This document shows positions 43,169 through 52,037 of a stretch of DNA of 64,000 bases, in pieces (position 1 is the first letter of the stretch; each line of letters starts with the position of its first letter). The translations under genes were made by a program, and so were the position numbers. The DNA is from Bdellovibrio sp. 22V (lineage in GTDB: Bacteria; Bdellovibrionota; Bdellovibrionia; Bdellovibrionales; Bdellovibrionaceae). Location of the stretch: the NCBI RefSeq assembly GCF_030169785.1, contig NZ_CP125854.1, positions 2,356,001 to 2,420,000 on the forward strand. The letters are read 5' to 3'. The notes under the pieces were generated by a model, which saw only the letters and a list, made by a program, of their open reading frames with translations, did not search any database and was not told where the DNA came from.

Positions 43169-44632
43169 TTAAGACTCCATACGATAGTTCGGAGCTTCTT
43201 TCGTGATGCTCACGTCATGCACGTGAGACTCACGCAAACCTTGCGCGGAAATCTGCACAAATTTCGCCTTCGCTTGAAGATCATCGATATTCTTCGCGCC
43301 GACATAACCCATACCAGATTTCAAACCGCCCACAAGTTGGTGAATGATACCGGAAGCCGCGCCTTTGTAAGCGACTTTTCCTTCGATACCTTCAGGAACA
43401 AGTTTTTCATTTTCTTCGATGTCCATTTGACCGTAACGGTCTTTCGAACCCTTCGCCATCGCACCGATGCTGCCCATGCCGCGGTAAACTTTGTATGTGC
43501 GGCCTTGGAAAAGAATTGTTTCACCCGGAGATTCCTCAGCACCTGCCAAAAGATTTCCGATCATCACGGAGTTCGCGCCCAAAGCCAAAGCCTTCGTAAT
43601 ATCGCCAGAAAATTTTATCCCGCCATCGGCGATAATCGTTTTTCCGCGCGCCTTTGCCGCTTTCGCACATTCGACGACCGCAGAAATTTGCGGCATACCG
43701 ACGCCCGCCACAACACGTGTCGTACAAATACTTCCCGGCCCCACACCCACCTTCACGACTTCCGCGCCGGCTTCAAGCAAAGCCAGAGTGCCTTCCGCCG
43801 TGACGACGTTTCCGGCAATAACAATCACGTCTTTGTATTTCTGCGCGATATAACGAACCATCTCGATCACGTTTTTAGAATGCCCGTGCGCCGTATCCAC
43901 ACAGAGCACATCAACGTTCGCCGCCACCAACGCATCCACGCGGTCGCGCGAGTCAGAACCGACCCCCACACCGGCGCCTACAAAAAGACGGCCGTGCTCG
44001 TCTTTCGTCGCTTGCGGATAATTTTTTGCCTTCTCGATATCTTTGATCGTGATAAGACCTTTCAGTTTTCCTTTGGCATCCACGACAGGAAGTTTTTCGA
44101 TGCGATGTTTTTGCAAAATCTTTTTCGCTTCTTCCAGGGTCGTTCCCATTTTCGCTGTGACAAGATTTTCTTTGGTCATCACATTACGAATGGGCTGATG
44201 GAAATTTTCTTCAAAACGAAGATCACGATTCGTAAGAATTCCAACAAGAGTTCCGTCGACTGTGATCGGCACACCGCTGATGGAGTATTTCTCCATCAGC
44301 TCCACAGCCTCTTGCACTTGATGATCCGGTCCCAATGTGATCGGGTCCATGATCATTCCAGATTCGTATTTTTTTACTTTTTCCACTTCGAGAGCCTGTT
44401 TCTCGATATCCATATTTTTATGAATGATACCGAGGCCCCCGTTTTGAGCCATCACTCGCGCAATACGATTTTCAGTGACTGTATCCATCGCCGCCGAGAT
44501 GATCGGCGTGTTGAGATATTTTTCTCTCGCAAAGAGAGATCGAGGGACAACTTCTGTCGGCGTGATTTCTGAATATTGCGGAAGAAGAAGAATGTCGTCG
44601 AAAGTTAAAGCATAAGGGACGTCGCGTTCCAT
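43169..44632 (-). CDS. guaB: inosine-5'-monophosphate dehydrogenase
   Basis: A 487-residue NAD-dependent enzyme for the IMP to XMP step of guanine nucleotide synthesis. It has the catalytic Cys loop [18 protein letters not shown] and a complete pair of CBS domains (about 95-215; [40 protein letters not shown]). The flap region includes [10 protein letters not shown]. It is directly upstream of guaA and 35 bases downstream of the carbonic-anhydrase-like gene. A very long open frame on the opposite strand over this gene is a codon-usage artefact. Confidence 0.98.
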   Translation of the reverse strand: MERDVPYALTFDDILLLPQYSEITPTEVVPRSLFAREKYLNTPIISAAMDTVTENRIARVMAQNGGLGIIHKNMDIEKQALEVEKVKKYESGMIMDPITLGPDHQVQEAVELMEKYSISGVPITVDGTLVGILTNRDLRFEENFHQPIRNVMTKENLVTAKMGTTLEEAKKILQKHRIEKLPVVDAKGKLKGLITIKDIEKAKNYPQATKDEHGRLFVGAGVGVGSDSRDRVDALVAANVDVLCVDTAHGHSKNVIEMVRYIAQKYKDVIVIAGNVVTAEGTLALLEAGAEVVKVGVGPGSICTTRVVAGVGMPQISAVVECAKAAKARGKTIIADGGIKFSGDITKALALGANSVMIGNLLAGAEESPGETILFQGRTYKVYRGMGSIGAMAKGSKDRYGQMDIEENEKLVPEGIEGKVAYKGAASGIIHQLVGGLKSGMGYVGAKNIDDLQAKAKFVQISAQGLRESHVHDVSITKEAPNYRMES

Positions 44633-44667
44633 AAACTAACTCCTGGCGTGGTGGGGGTTTCCCCATC

Positions 44668-45180
44668 TTATTCGTACCAGGACTTATAGAGCAAATAGTT
44701 ATCCGCAGATTTTTCTAGCAACTCGACCTCTTCATCTGTGAGGGATCTTTTTACTTTCGCAGGGCGTCCTACGACCAGACTGCGCGGAGGAATCTCAGTG
44801 CCTTCAGTTAAAAGTGAGCCCGCGCCAATAAGGCAATGCTCTCCCACCTTCACACCGTCCATAAGAATGGAACCCATCCCCACCAAAGTGCCGCGACCGA
44901 CTTCGCAGCCGTGCAACATCACCAAGTGCCCGATTGTTACGCGGTCATGCAGTGTCGTGCCCCATTTTCCGTAAGTTCCATGAATCACGGTTCCGTCTTG
45001 GACATTCACTTCTTTGCCAATACGGATCGGCATAACATCGCCGCGAACAACGACATTGTACCAAATCGAGGATTTATCGCCGATCTCCACGTCACTGATA
45101 ATGCGCGCGTTATCCGCAATAAAAACATGCTCACCCACCACAGGAGAAACGCCACGTGCTCGCACAAATACATCGCTCAT
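44668..45180 (-). CDS. gamma-carbonic-anhydrase-family protein
   Basis: A 170-residue left-handed beta-helix protein of the gamma-CA/YrdA/PaaY type. The hexapeptide repeats run through IADNARIISDVEIGDKSSIW and RTLVGMGS-like rungs. Probable zinc ligands are His in VIHGT, then IGHLVMLHGCEV. Activity is uncertain because many family members are inactive as carbonic anhydrases. ATG 45180 is preferred to the GTG two codons upstream. It precedes guaB and may share its transcript. Confidence 0.88.
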   Translation of the reverse strand: MSDVFVRARGVSPVVGEHVFIADNARIISDVEIGDKSSIWYNVVVRGDVMPIRIGKEVNVQDGTVIHGTYGKWGTTLHDRVTIGHLVMLHGCEVGRGTLVGMGSILMDGVKVGEHCLIGAGSLLTEGTEIPPRSLVVGRPAKVKRSLTDEEVELLEKSADNYLLYKSWYE

Positions 45181-45255
45181 AAACACCTCAATTCCTTCAG
45201 GCTACGCTTTCAAAATTTATCTGGCAAGATTATCGCAAAGCCCCGAAAATGAGGA

Positions 45256-46437
45256 CTATGCATGACGGGCATTGTGTCGGTGGGGACGCGCTCCCTTTTC
45301 TTCTGCGGTGCTTAAGAATTCTTCGATACGGGTTTTCTCTTTCATCCCATCGGAAAAACCTATCTCAATCAATTGCTTACAGTAGGTCGGCGTAAAAAGA
45401 AGATAGCTCAACATCTCGGTGGATTCTTCAATCGAGCCCGGTCCGCGCAAAAGATAACGAATAATTCGCGGCAACTCGCCACTTTTCTTCGCTGCAATCT
45501 CCGAGAAATCTATCGAAGGTGCAATCCACAAACTGGGAATCTCACGCACGGAAAGTTTTTTTCGTTCTTGCGGACTTAACGTGGAATAACCTTTGTTGAT
45601 TGTTTCAATTCTCTGGATATCCGACTCAAGACCGTCCATCATCACAGCGTTCATTAAAACGTTGGCGACCCGCGAAACCGTCGGCACTTCACCGCCCGTC
45701 GCGTGATGATAAGTGTACCAAGTATCCTGTCGGCGGCGAACTCCGACAGCGATCAAACTATCCGCGCCCATGTAAATAGCAGGACCGCAGGGAGATTGAT
45801 TGCGAATGCAGCCGTCTCCGAAATAACGATCGCCGATTTTTATTGGCGGAAAAAGAAGCGGTATCGCGCTTGAAGCCATAATATGTTCGGAAGTCAAAAT
45901 CGCTTTTTCACTGCGATGCAGACCTTTTTCCCACACGCTGATGTCCTTGGCGCCCTGGAAGAAAGTCACTGTCGAAACACTTTCATAATCCAAAGCTGAA
46001 ACACCAACACCGCGAATGATCCCCGCTTTTATTTTCTTTTGAATTTCTTCAAACTGGCAGGTTTCCGAAATCAAATTATGCAGAGGATGCGTACTTAAAA
46101 GAGATCGTAAAGAAGTTTCTTTCTTCGCTCCCCCTAAAGAAAGCTCGGTCATCCACTGCAATCCGCCGCGCGACAAGGCCATCAAATCCGCATAGAAAAC
46201 TTTGTCTGAATTCAGATGACTCCAAAGACCGACCAGACGCTTGGCACTTTCAACAAAATCACCGGGGTAACCCACTAACATCGCGACGTTAATAGCTCCA
46301 GCACTCACGCCTGTATAAATTTGAAAAGGATTGTGCAGATTCAATCGCTCACAGATGTGCGCCATCGCGGCCAGCACACCCGCTTGATAAGCGCCACGCG
46401 CGCCTCCGCCTGACAGAACAAGACCAATGTTCGGCAT
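45256..46437 (-). CDS. patatin-like phospholipase
   Basis: A 393-residue serine acyl hydrolase. The oxyanion loop is SGGGARGAYQAGVL, the nucleophile elbow is YTGVSAGAINVAM (GxSxG), and the catalytic Asp is in YFGDGCIRNQSP (DG). No signal peptide is present, so action on host or own membrane lipids would need another export route, or else the enzyme is cytoplasmic. The C-terminal ~120 residues are variable and basic. A single-gene unit. Confidence 0.92.
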   Translation of the reverse strand: MPNIGLVLSGGGARGAYQAGVLAAMAHICERLNLHNPFQIYTGVSAGAINVAMLVGYPGDFVESAKRLVGLWSHLNSDKVFYADLMALSRGGLQWMTELSLGGAKKETSLRSLLSTHPLHNLISETCQFEEIQKKIKAGIIRGVGVSALDYESVSTVTFFQGAKDISVWEKGLHRSEKAILTSEHIMASSAIPLLFPPIKIGDRYFGDGCIRNQSPCGPAIYMGADSLIAVGVRRRQDTWYTYHHATGGEVPTVSRVANVLMNAVMMDGLESDIQRIETINKGYSTLSPQERKKLSVREIPSLWIAPSIDFSEIAAKKSGELPRIIRYLLRGPGSIEESTEMLSYLLFTPTYCKQLIEIGFSDGMKEKTRIEEFLSTAEEKGARPHRHNARHA

Positions 46438-46518
46438 GCCCTGCTCCTTCCCTCCTTAAACTAAATCTTCTTTAAGCGGAAGGAAAGGTGACAGCGGCGC
46501 AAGCGAGGAAATACAAAG

Positions 46519-48753
46519 CTAAGTTTGTCTGCGGTCAGATACAAACCACACGAGATCATTTTCTAAAAGCTGGAAACTTGCTCTTGGTCCTAAGATGCGC
46601 TCAGAGCCGCGCTCAATGCCGACCACCATGCCTCGCATGCTTTCGCGAATTCCGCTGTCACGAATCGTTTTATTGCGACACGCGGATTCCGCCGTGACAA
46701 TGAAAGAACTCAAACGGAAATCCTCTTCGCGCAAAACTTTTTCTTCCGCCGTTTGGCGTTCCAGATGCGCTTTTTCTTCTTCGAGAATCTCGTGAAACTT
46801 CTGCAGTTCCTCTTCACTTCCGAAGCAAAGAATTTTGTCATAAGGCCACAAAACGCATTCCCCGTCCGGCGCAAAAATTCGTTTTGAACCGCGGAAAATC
46901 GCCGCGACATTTACGCCGAAATTTTCTTTAAATTCCAAAGACCGCAATGTCTTCCCGACGATTTTAGATTCCGGAGAGATATCGTAACTTCCAAGACTGG
47001 CTTCCCAAGGAAGAATATTCGTCGCCACCACAGGACTCACCAGTTCCTGCCGTTCTTTCTCTGTCAGATTTTTTTGGAAGTTCTTTTCGATAAACTGATA
47101 CAGCTTACGCACCCAGAATTGACCCAAGACGATCGCCACCAGCAAGACACCAATCATCACGCCCGTCGTCATCTTGAGTGAAACAAATTGCGATAAGATC
47201 GCCGATAACAGAAGCAAAGCCAAAAGCGAGCGGCCAAGAAACAAACCAAACTGCAGGCCTTTTAACTTTTGCAGCTCATCAAGCTCTCGCGAAGCGCCCA
47301 ACGAAGGCCCGCTCATAACGATACCAAACATAAACGGAGCTGAGGCCAACAGACAAAGCATCAGCGATACGCTGCTCGCCCACGGGCTTTCTTGCAGATA
47401 CTGTTGCACTTCTCCCGTGAGAAATCCTTTGAACGCTCCTAAAATTGCGATAACAACGACGGTATTGAGAATAATTTTTACGCCGTACGCTTTAAAAAGA
47501 AGCGCGCCAATTCCACTTTTGCCGTCTTGATTGAACGACATCTGGTAGCGATCCAAGCTGACCTTGATTCCTTCAGGAAGTTTGGATTCAAACCATCTAT
47601 TCAGAGGCTCCGCCACTTTAATAAGATACGGTGTCGTAAACGTCGTCACTGCGGAAACGGCAATCGCCAGCGGATACAGGAAGTCACTTGTCACTTTCAG
47701 CGAGACACCCAAGGACGCAATAATAAAAGAGAACTCTCCGATTTGCGCCAAACTCATTCCGGCTTGGAACGCCTGACGACGACCTTGCCCCGAAAGCAAA
47801 GCTCCCAGGAATGTGCTGATAAATTTTCCGACGACCGTCACAACAGTCACCAAAAGAACCAGATCCCAACGCTCCATCAAGACCTTGGGATCAATCATCA
47901 TACCGACAGAAACAAAGAAGATCGCCGCGAAAAGATTTTTCACCGGCTGGAGAAGATTTTCCATGTCGTGGCCTTCAGGTGTTTCCGCCAAAAGCGAGCC
48001 CATGATGAACGCGCCCAATGCGGGCGAAAAGCCGACGTTGGCGGCAATCATCACCATCATAAAACAGAGTCCGATGGCGACAAGCAACGTCGTCTCATCT
48101 TCAAGAAGTGAACGGATTTTGCGCAAGAAAATCGGAATAAGAAAAATACCGACGACAAACCACAAAGCGATAAAAAATAAAAGACGAAGCCCCGAGAAAG
48201 CCAGCTCCGTCCCTGACACCGCTCCCGATCCGGCGATAGCAGCCAAAAGAACCAGCAACAAAATGGCGACAATGTCTTCAACGACGAGAATGCCAAAAAC
48301 CAGATCGACGAATTTCTGCCCCTTCATGCCCAGTTCTTGAAAGGCGCGCACGATAATGGTTGTCGAAGAAATCGAAAGAATTCCCCCGAAGAAAAGACTG
48401 TCGATATAATTCCAGCCCAGGGCCCGGCCGACGAAATAACCGAAGCCCACCATAAAGATGACTTCAAACACGGCGGTAAAACCGGCGGATCCGCCGACCT
48501 TAAATAATTTTTTGAAACTGAACTCCAGCCCCAGACTGAACAAAAGAAAGATCACGCCGATTTCGGACCAAACTTGAATGCTTTCTTTATCTGTGACCGT
48601 TGGAAAAAATGGAACATGCGGGCTGACCAAAAAACCCGCGATCAAATACCCTAACACCAAGGGCTGACCAAGCTTTTTAAAGAGCAAGGTCGCAAGTGCC
48701 GCAATGATAAGAATAAATCCAAGATCCGTGATAAGATGAGGCAAGTGTGTCAT
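46519..48753 (-). CDS. CPA2-family cation:proton antiporter with tandem RCK_C domains
   Basis: A 744-residue inner-membrane protein. The first ~390 residues form a Na+/H+-exchanger-like module (GYLIAGFLVSPHVPF, FLLFSLGLEFSF, ALGAFIMGSLLAETPEG, SVGMMIDPKVL). A second cluster of about four membrane helices follows (~420-560). The C-terminus has a TrkA-C-like (RCK_C) domain from about 590 (ISPESKIVGKTLRSLEF) and a second from about 690 (IRDSGIRESMRGMVVGIERG). The NAD-binding RCK_N domain of KefB/KefC is absent. It is expected to exchange K+ or Na+ for protons under cytoplasmic ligand control. It starts 18 bases after the bifunctional-nuclease-like gene. Confidence 0.92.
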   Translation of the reverse strand: MTHLPHLITDLGFILIIAALATLLFKKLGQPLVLGYLIAGFLVSPHVPFFPTVTDKESIQVWSEIGVIFLLFSLGLEFSFKKLFKVGGSAGFTAVFEVIFMVGFGYFVGRALGWNYIDSLFFGGILSISSTTIIVRAFQELGMKGQKFVDLVFGILVVEDIVAILLLVLLAAIAGSGAVSGTELAFSGLRLLFFIALWFVVGIFLIPIFLRKIRSLLEDETTLLVAIGLCFMMVMIAANVGFSPALGAFIMGSLLAETPEGHDMENLLQPVKNLFAAIFFVSVGMMIDPKVLMERWDLVLLVTVVTVVGKFISTFLGALLSGQGRRQAFQAGMSLAQIGEFSFIIASLGVSLKVTSDFLYPLAIAVSAVTTFTTPYLIKVAEPLNRWFESKLPEGIKVSLDRYQMSFNQDGKSGIGALLFKAYGVKIILNTVVVIAILGAFKGFLTGEVQQYLQESPWASSVSLMLCLLASAPFMFGIVMSGPSLGASRELDELQKLKGLQFGLFLGRSLLALLLLSAILSQFVSLKMTTGVMIGVLLVAIVLGQFWVRKLYQFIEKNFQKNLTEKERQELVSPVVATNILPWEASLGSYDISPESKIVGKTLRSLEFKENFGVNVAAIFRGSKRIFAPDGECVLWPYDKILCFGSEEELQKFHEILEEEKAHLERQTAEEKVLREEDFRLSSFIVTAESACRNKTIRDSGIRESMRGMVVGIERGSERILGPRASFQLLENDLVWFVSDRRQT

Positions 48754-48771
48754 GCCCCATTTTTGCAAAAA

Positions 48772-49329
48772 CTAATTCAGATAGCCAGACCCTTTGTCCA
48801 TCAAACCGATATTTTGCAGTTTTTGTGCGCTGCTCTCGACTTCAGCATTCATCACACGCGAACGTCCGATGAAATTTTTTGTCGCAAAAAGAGGAACGCC
48901 TAAATACAAACACAAAGACATCACTTCATCTGAACGAAGTTTGAAAGAATTTTTTTGCGCGTTACCACTCATGTAAAGACGCAAATACTGATGCGATCCG
49001 CGAATCTCAACAAACACAGCTTGTTTAATTTCCAGTCCTAAGGACTCCATCAACATCGCCGTAAATTTATGCGGAGATGATTCCAGAATCATCTTGTTCG
49101 ACTGCGAAAGAGCAACGCCGGCATCAATCGGACTCACCGCCACAGGCAATGTGTACTGATGGGCTTCGTCTTTCAAAAGCAAAAACGGACGCATGGCATC
49201 TGTCGTTACCGACAAACCATAAGGAAAGAGCTGCACGAGATCATTCTGATGAAAGGTCTCTTCTTCTTGCGATGGATGCGCAAAAATAATTTGAGCTTTG
49301 AGATTATTAAAATCTGAAAGGTCTTTCAT
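48772..49329 (-). CDS. bifunctional nuclease (BFN/DUF151) family protein
   Basis: A 185-residue cytoplasmic protein with the BFN/DUF151 core: YTLPVAVSPIDAGVALSQ, HKFTAMLMESLGLEIKQAVF, RSDEVMSLCLYLGVPLFAT. Members have been reported to have DNase/RNase activity in plants and are common beside miaB in bacteria, as here. Its start codon overlaps the miaB stop by one base (TAATG), so translation is coupled. Nuclease activity in this protein is inferred. Confidence 0.9.
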   Translation of the reverse strand: MKDLSDFNNLKAQIIFAHPSQEEETFHQNDLVQLFPYGLSVTTDAMRPFLLLKDEAHQYTLPVAVSPIDAGVALSQSNKMILESSPHKFTAMLMESLGLEIKQAVFVEIRGSHQYLRLYMSGNAQKNSFKLRSDEVMSLCLYLGVPLFATKNFIGRSRVMNAEVESSAQKLQNIGLMDKGSGYLN

Positions 49330-50714
49330 TATTGAACAATTTCTCCTCTAAAAACCGCAGGGAATGCTTTCGTGATTTTCACATCCACTGTTTTACCGAT
49401 CATGTCTGGCGTTCCTAAGAAGTGAACCAGCTTGTTGCCTGTGCTGCGACCTTGAATTTTTCCATGATCACGGTCCACAGACTCAACCAGAACTTTCATC
49501 ACTTGTCCTTCATAACGTTTTACCAATTCGAAGGCCATTTTATCGTGCGCATCGAAAAGACGATTTAAACGCTCTGTCTTTACTTCTTCATCCACTTGAT
49601 CTTCGAACTTCGCCGCTTTCGTGAATGGACGAGGAGAGTATTTAAATGCGAAGATCGTTTCAAAACCGACTTCTTGAACCATCGTTACTGTATCCATGAA
49701 CTCTTCCTCTGTTTCACCAGGGAAGCCAACGATGATATCCGTGGAGAACACAACATTCGGGATCGTCTTTTTCAGCATCGCGATTTTTTCAAGATAATGC
49801 TCGCGCGTGTAATTGCGGTTCATACGATCCAAGATGCGGGAGTTACCGCTTTGGAACGGAAGATGGATGTACTCCATCACTTTGTTTTGATGAGCCGCCA
49901 TCGTATCTGCAAGTTTTTGATTGAAGTCTTTCGGGTGCGACGTCGTGTAACGAATTCTTTCGATATCCGTTTCCGTCGCGACCTTCGCAAGAAGATCGGC
50001 GAAATCCAAGCCTTCTTCGGCCTTGTATGAATTCACGTTCTGACCAAGCAAAGTGACTTCTTTCACGCCGCGTTTTACGAGGTGGCGAATGTCCGTCAGA
50101 ATGTGCTGCAATGGACGAGATTTCTCACGACCGCGAGTGTAAGGCACTACACAGAACGTACAGAAATTATCACAGCCTTTTGTGATATTCACGAATGTCG
50201 CCACACCCGGATTTCTGACCATCGTTTCGATGTGATAAGGCGCACGGTGTTCGAACTTCGCATTGATCAGGCGTTTTTCACCCGCGAAAGATTGCGCTAC
50301 CAAGTTCGGCAGGTTGTCGATCTGATCGGTACCGAATACGAAATCAATCATCGGTTGGTTTTTGATGAGGTTGTCTTTTTCCTGCTGACCGACGCAACCC
50401 CCGACACCGATTTTAAGATCGGGATTTTTCTCTTTCATTTTGCGGAATGTGCCGACTTCGGAATAAACCTTGTGCACCGGCTTTTCACGTACGCTGCAAG
50501 AGTTGATGATGATCAAGGACGCATCTTCCGGTTTTTCTACTGGCGTGAAATTTTGCATCTCCAAAAGAGAGTACATTCTTTCCGTGTCGTTCACGTTCAT
50601 CTGGCAACCGTAGGTAGAAATATAAACACCACGGCCTTGTCCAACATCGTGATTTTGCTTAAGGCTTTCAGGGTTTTGCGAAGTGTTTTCCACGGTTCTT
50701 ACCTCTTGTGTCAT
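49329..50714 (-). CDS. miaB: tRNA-2-methylthio-N6-dimethylallyladenosine synthase
   Basis: A 461-residue radical-SAM methylthiotransferase that modifies A37 of tRNAs reading UNN codons. The N-terminal MTTase domain begins ISTYGCQMNVNDTERM with Cys ligands (also SCSVREKP and GGCVGQQEK). The radical SAM cluster is GCDNFCTFCVVPYTRG (CxxxCxxC). The C-terminal TRAM domain covers RYEGQVMKVLVESVDRD onward. It is translationally coupled to the BFN-like gene. Confidence 0.97.
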   Translation of the reverse strand: MTQEVRTVENTSQNPESLKQNHDVGQGRGVYISTYGCQMNVNDTERMYSLLEMQNFTPVEKPEDASLIIINSCSVREKPVHKVYSEVGTFRKMKEKNPDLKIGVGGCVGQQEKDNLIKNQPMIDFVFGTDQIDNLPNLVAQSFAGEKRLINAKFEHRAPYHIETMVRNPGVATFVNITKGCDNFCTFCVVPYTRGREKSRPLQHILTDIRHLVKRGVKEVTLLGQNVNSYKAEEGLDFADLLAKVATETDIERIRYTTSHPKDFNQKLADTMAAHQNKVMEYIHLPFQSGNSRILDRMNRNYTREHYLEKIAMLKKTIPNVVFSTDIIVGFPGETEEEFMDTVTMVQEVGFETIFAFKYSPRPFTKAAKFEDQVDEEVKTERLNRLFDAHDKMAFELVKRYEGQVMKVLVESVDRDHGKIQGRSTGNKLVHFLGTPDMIGKTVDVKITKAFPAVFRGEIVQ

Positions 50715-50775
50715 TAAAGAAAGTGAGTTATAGAGGACACTTTCAAAAATGGCAAGATAGATGGAGACCTACGTC

Positions 50776-51399
50776 ATGAATCCTCGCCTCAAAAGCTCTA
50801 AAAAGTGGACCGCATTTCCCAAGGAATACTCAGAACAGATCCAGGCTGTTTTTAGAGAAAATTTCTCTCAATATCTCGAAAATGCCGAGCTTCTGATTGA
50901 AGGCCGCATCTATACCGAAGAAATAGTGCTGCGCGTCGGACATCACGAAGAAGGCCGTTTAGCTCAAGCCAACTTTGAAGTTTCTATGAATTACTCTCAA
51001 TCTGAACAAGACGCGGTTTCACGCATCCACAACTGTGTCGATGCAGCGGCTAGCATGATGATGGAGTATTTCGAAAAAGAGGGCGAAGTCGACTTCCCTT
51101 ATGTGTGGAAAGAATATCCTTTCCAAGGCAAAAAACTTTATTTGCAATTCACGACAGAGAACAGCTCTCTTGAAGCCGAAGCCAACAAACTTTTGGGTCT
51201 TGAAGACGACACGCTTTTACATGAAGAAGACGAGTCGGACGAGGACGCTCTTTCTCGCGCCGAACAAAGCGAAGAACTCTCTCCCCCGCGCGACGACGAA
51301 GACTACGAAGAAGGCGCCGAGGACGAAGACGAAGACCGCGATGACGAAGACAACGGCCCTAAAATGTTCAGCGGCAAATCAAAAAAGAAACTTCATTAA
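50776..51399 (+). CDS. hypothetical protein with acidic C-terminal tail
   Basis: A 207-residue cytoplasmic protein. The N-terminal two thirds form an alpha/beta region (YSEQIQAVFRENFSQYLENA, LIEGRIYTEEIVLRVGHHEEG, NYSQSEQDAVSRIHNCVDAA). The last ~60 residues are mostly Asp/Glu, ending in a basic KSKKKLH. ATG 50776 is favoured because GGAG lies nine bases upstream; an ATG five codons earlier has none. It is followed by two tandem terminators. No family recognised. Confidence 0.72.
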   Translation: MNPRLKSSKKWTAFPKEYSEQIQAVFRENFSQYLENAELLIEGRIYTEEIVLRVGHHEEGRLAQANFEVSMNYSQSEQDAVSRIHNCVDAAASMMMEYFEKEGEVDFPYVWKEYPFQGKKLYLQFTTENSSLEAEANKLLGLEDDTLLHEEDESDEDALSRAEQSEELSPPRDDEDYEEGAEDEDEDRDDEDNGPKMFSGKSKKKLH

Positions 51400-51400
51400 G

Positions 51401-51423
51401 AAAAAGGTACCTGGTACCTTTTT
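51401..51423 (+). terminator. intrinsic terminator 1 after the acidic-tail gene
   Basis: AAAAAGGTAC-CTG-GTACCTTTTT is a perfect hairpin (51401-51423) starting two bases after the stop codon and symmetrical enough to work in both directions. Confidence 0.85.
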
Positions 51424-51428
51424 CCCAT

Positions 51429-51456
51429 AAAAAGGCGACCCTTCGGTCGCCTTTTT
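51429..51456. terminator. intrinsic terminator 2 (bidirectional)
   Basis: AAAAAGGCGACC-CTTC-GGTCGCCTTTTT (51429-51456) is a second perfect hairpin with a stable CTTCGG-type loop. It sits between the acidic-tail gene and the convergent small gene, whose stop is 20 bases further on. Confidence 0.92.
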
Positions 51457-51476
51457 ATTAAGCTTACCTTCCAGGA

Positions 51477-51848
51477 TTATTCTGCGTAGTAGAAGTCTCC
51501 TTCATGGGCTATCGACACGATATATGGGGCTCCCGAAATTCGGTAGAACACCAAATCCTCAGGCAATCTTGGTGCAATCCAATCACTTAATTTCGGGCCG
51601 TATTTTTCCAAAATCTTCAGAGAATCTGTAGTTACACGGTAAAATGAAACCTCTGCAGTACCATCGAGCAAAACTGTGCCCGGCCAAGAATCTGTCGCCT
51701 TAGTTTCGATAAAATAAGGAGCAAGTTCATTTTCAAGAAGAGACCGACGAGCGGACGTAGTGAGATCTCGGGAAACATAACTGAACTTGCTGCACTTCTG
51801 CAAAATTTCCTCTGAAAGAATATCTATTCTTAAATTTACTAAATTCAT
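51477..51848 (-). CDS. hypothetical protein
   Basis: A 123-residue cytoplasmic protein with no signal peptide (MNLVNLRIDILSEEILQKC; RTTSARRSLLENELAPYF-type helix; VFYRISGAPYIVSIAHEGDF near the end). AAGGA lies five bases before the ATG. Its codon choice is more AT-rich than most neighbours, and it lies beside a hairpin array, so recent acquisition is possible. No family recognised. Confidence 0.6.
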   Translation of the reverse strand: MNLVNLRIDILSEEILQKCSKFSYVSRDLTTSARRSLLENELAPYFIETKATDSWPGTVLLDGTAEVSFYRVTTDSLKILEKYGPKLSDWIAPRLPEDLVFYRISGAPYIVSIAHEGDFYYAE

Positions 51849-51880
51849 TTTTTCCTTACTTCGAGCAACAATTTATACAT

Positions 51881-51908
51881 TTGATATGATTAATTGGACC
51901 AATATGAA
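51881..51908 (+). promoter_or_regulatory. possible sigma-70 promoter reading into the hairpin array
   Basis: TTGATA (51881-51886), a 16-base spacer and TATGAA (51903-51908) make a fair plus-strand promoter that would start just at the first hairpin. The same stretch may also contain the minus-strand promoter of the 51848 gene (TATAAA on that strand). Confidence 0.3.
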
Positions 51909-51911
51909 CAC

Positions 51912-52002
51912 AAAAATGCCAGGACGGCATTTTTGCGCGCCAGCCCCGCAGGGGTTTTGGACAGGATGTCCAAAACAAAACCCACGCTTTTTACGGCGTG
52001 GG
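51912..52002. repeat. array of four adjacent hairpins
   Basis: Within 91 bases lie AAAAATGCC-AGGAC-GGCATTTTT (51912-51934), CCCC-GCA-GGGG (about 51944-51954), GTTTTGGACA-GGA-TGTCCAAAAC (51954-51976) and CCCACGC-n8-GCGTGGG (51981-52002). The first and third present CAGGACG and CAGGATG in or at the apical loop. On the minus strand the fourth is followed by TTTTGTTTT and looks like the terminator of the HNH-like gene. The array may be a terminator cluster, a small RNA, or a dispersed repeat. Confidence 0.6.
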
Positions 52003-52037
52003 CCACCCCTCAAAGAGAGATAAATTTTAAATTTGAA

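Noticed and set aside
43217-44572. 451-codon open frame antisense to guaB
   Set aside because: guaB is unmistakable on the other strand; the opposite frame is rich in Arg, His and Phe and shows no family, as expected from codon bias.
51787-52023. 78-codon plus-strand frame across the hairpin array
   Set aside because: Its second half is made of inverted repeats and its first half lies antisense to a plausible gene; no ribosome site fits.
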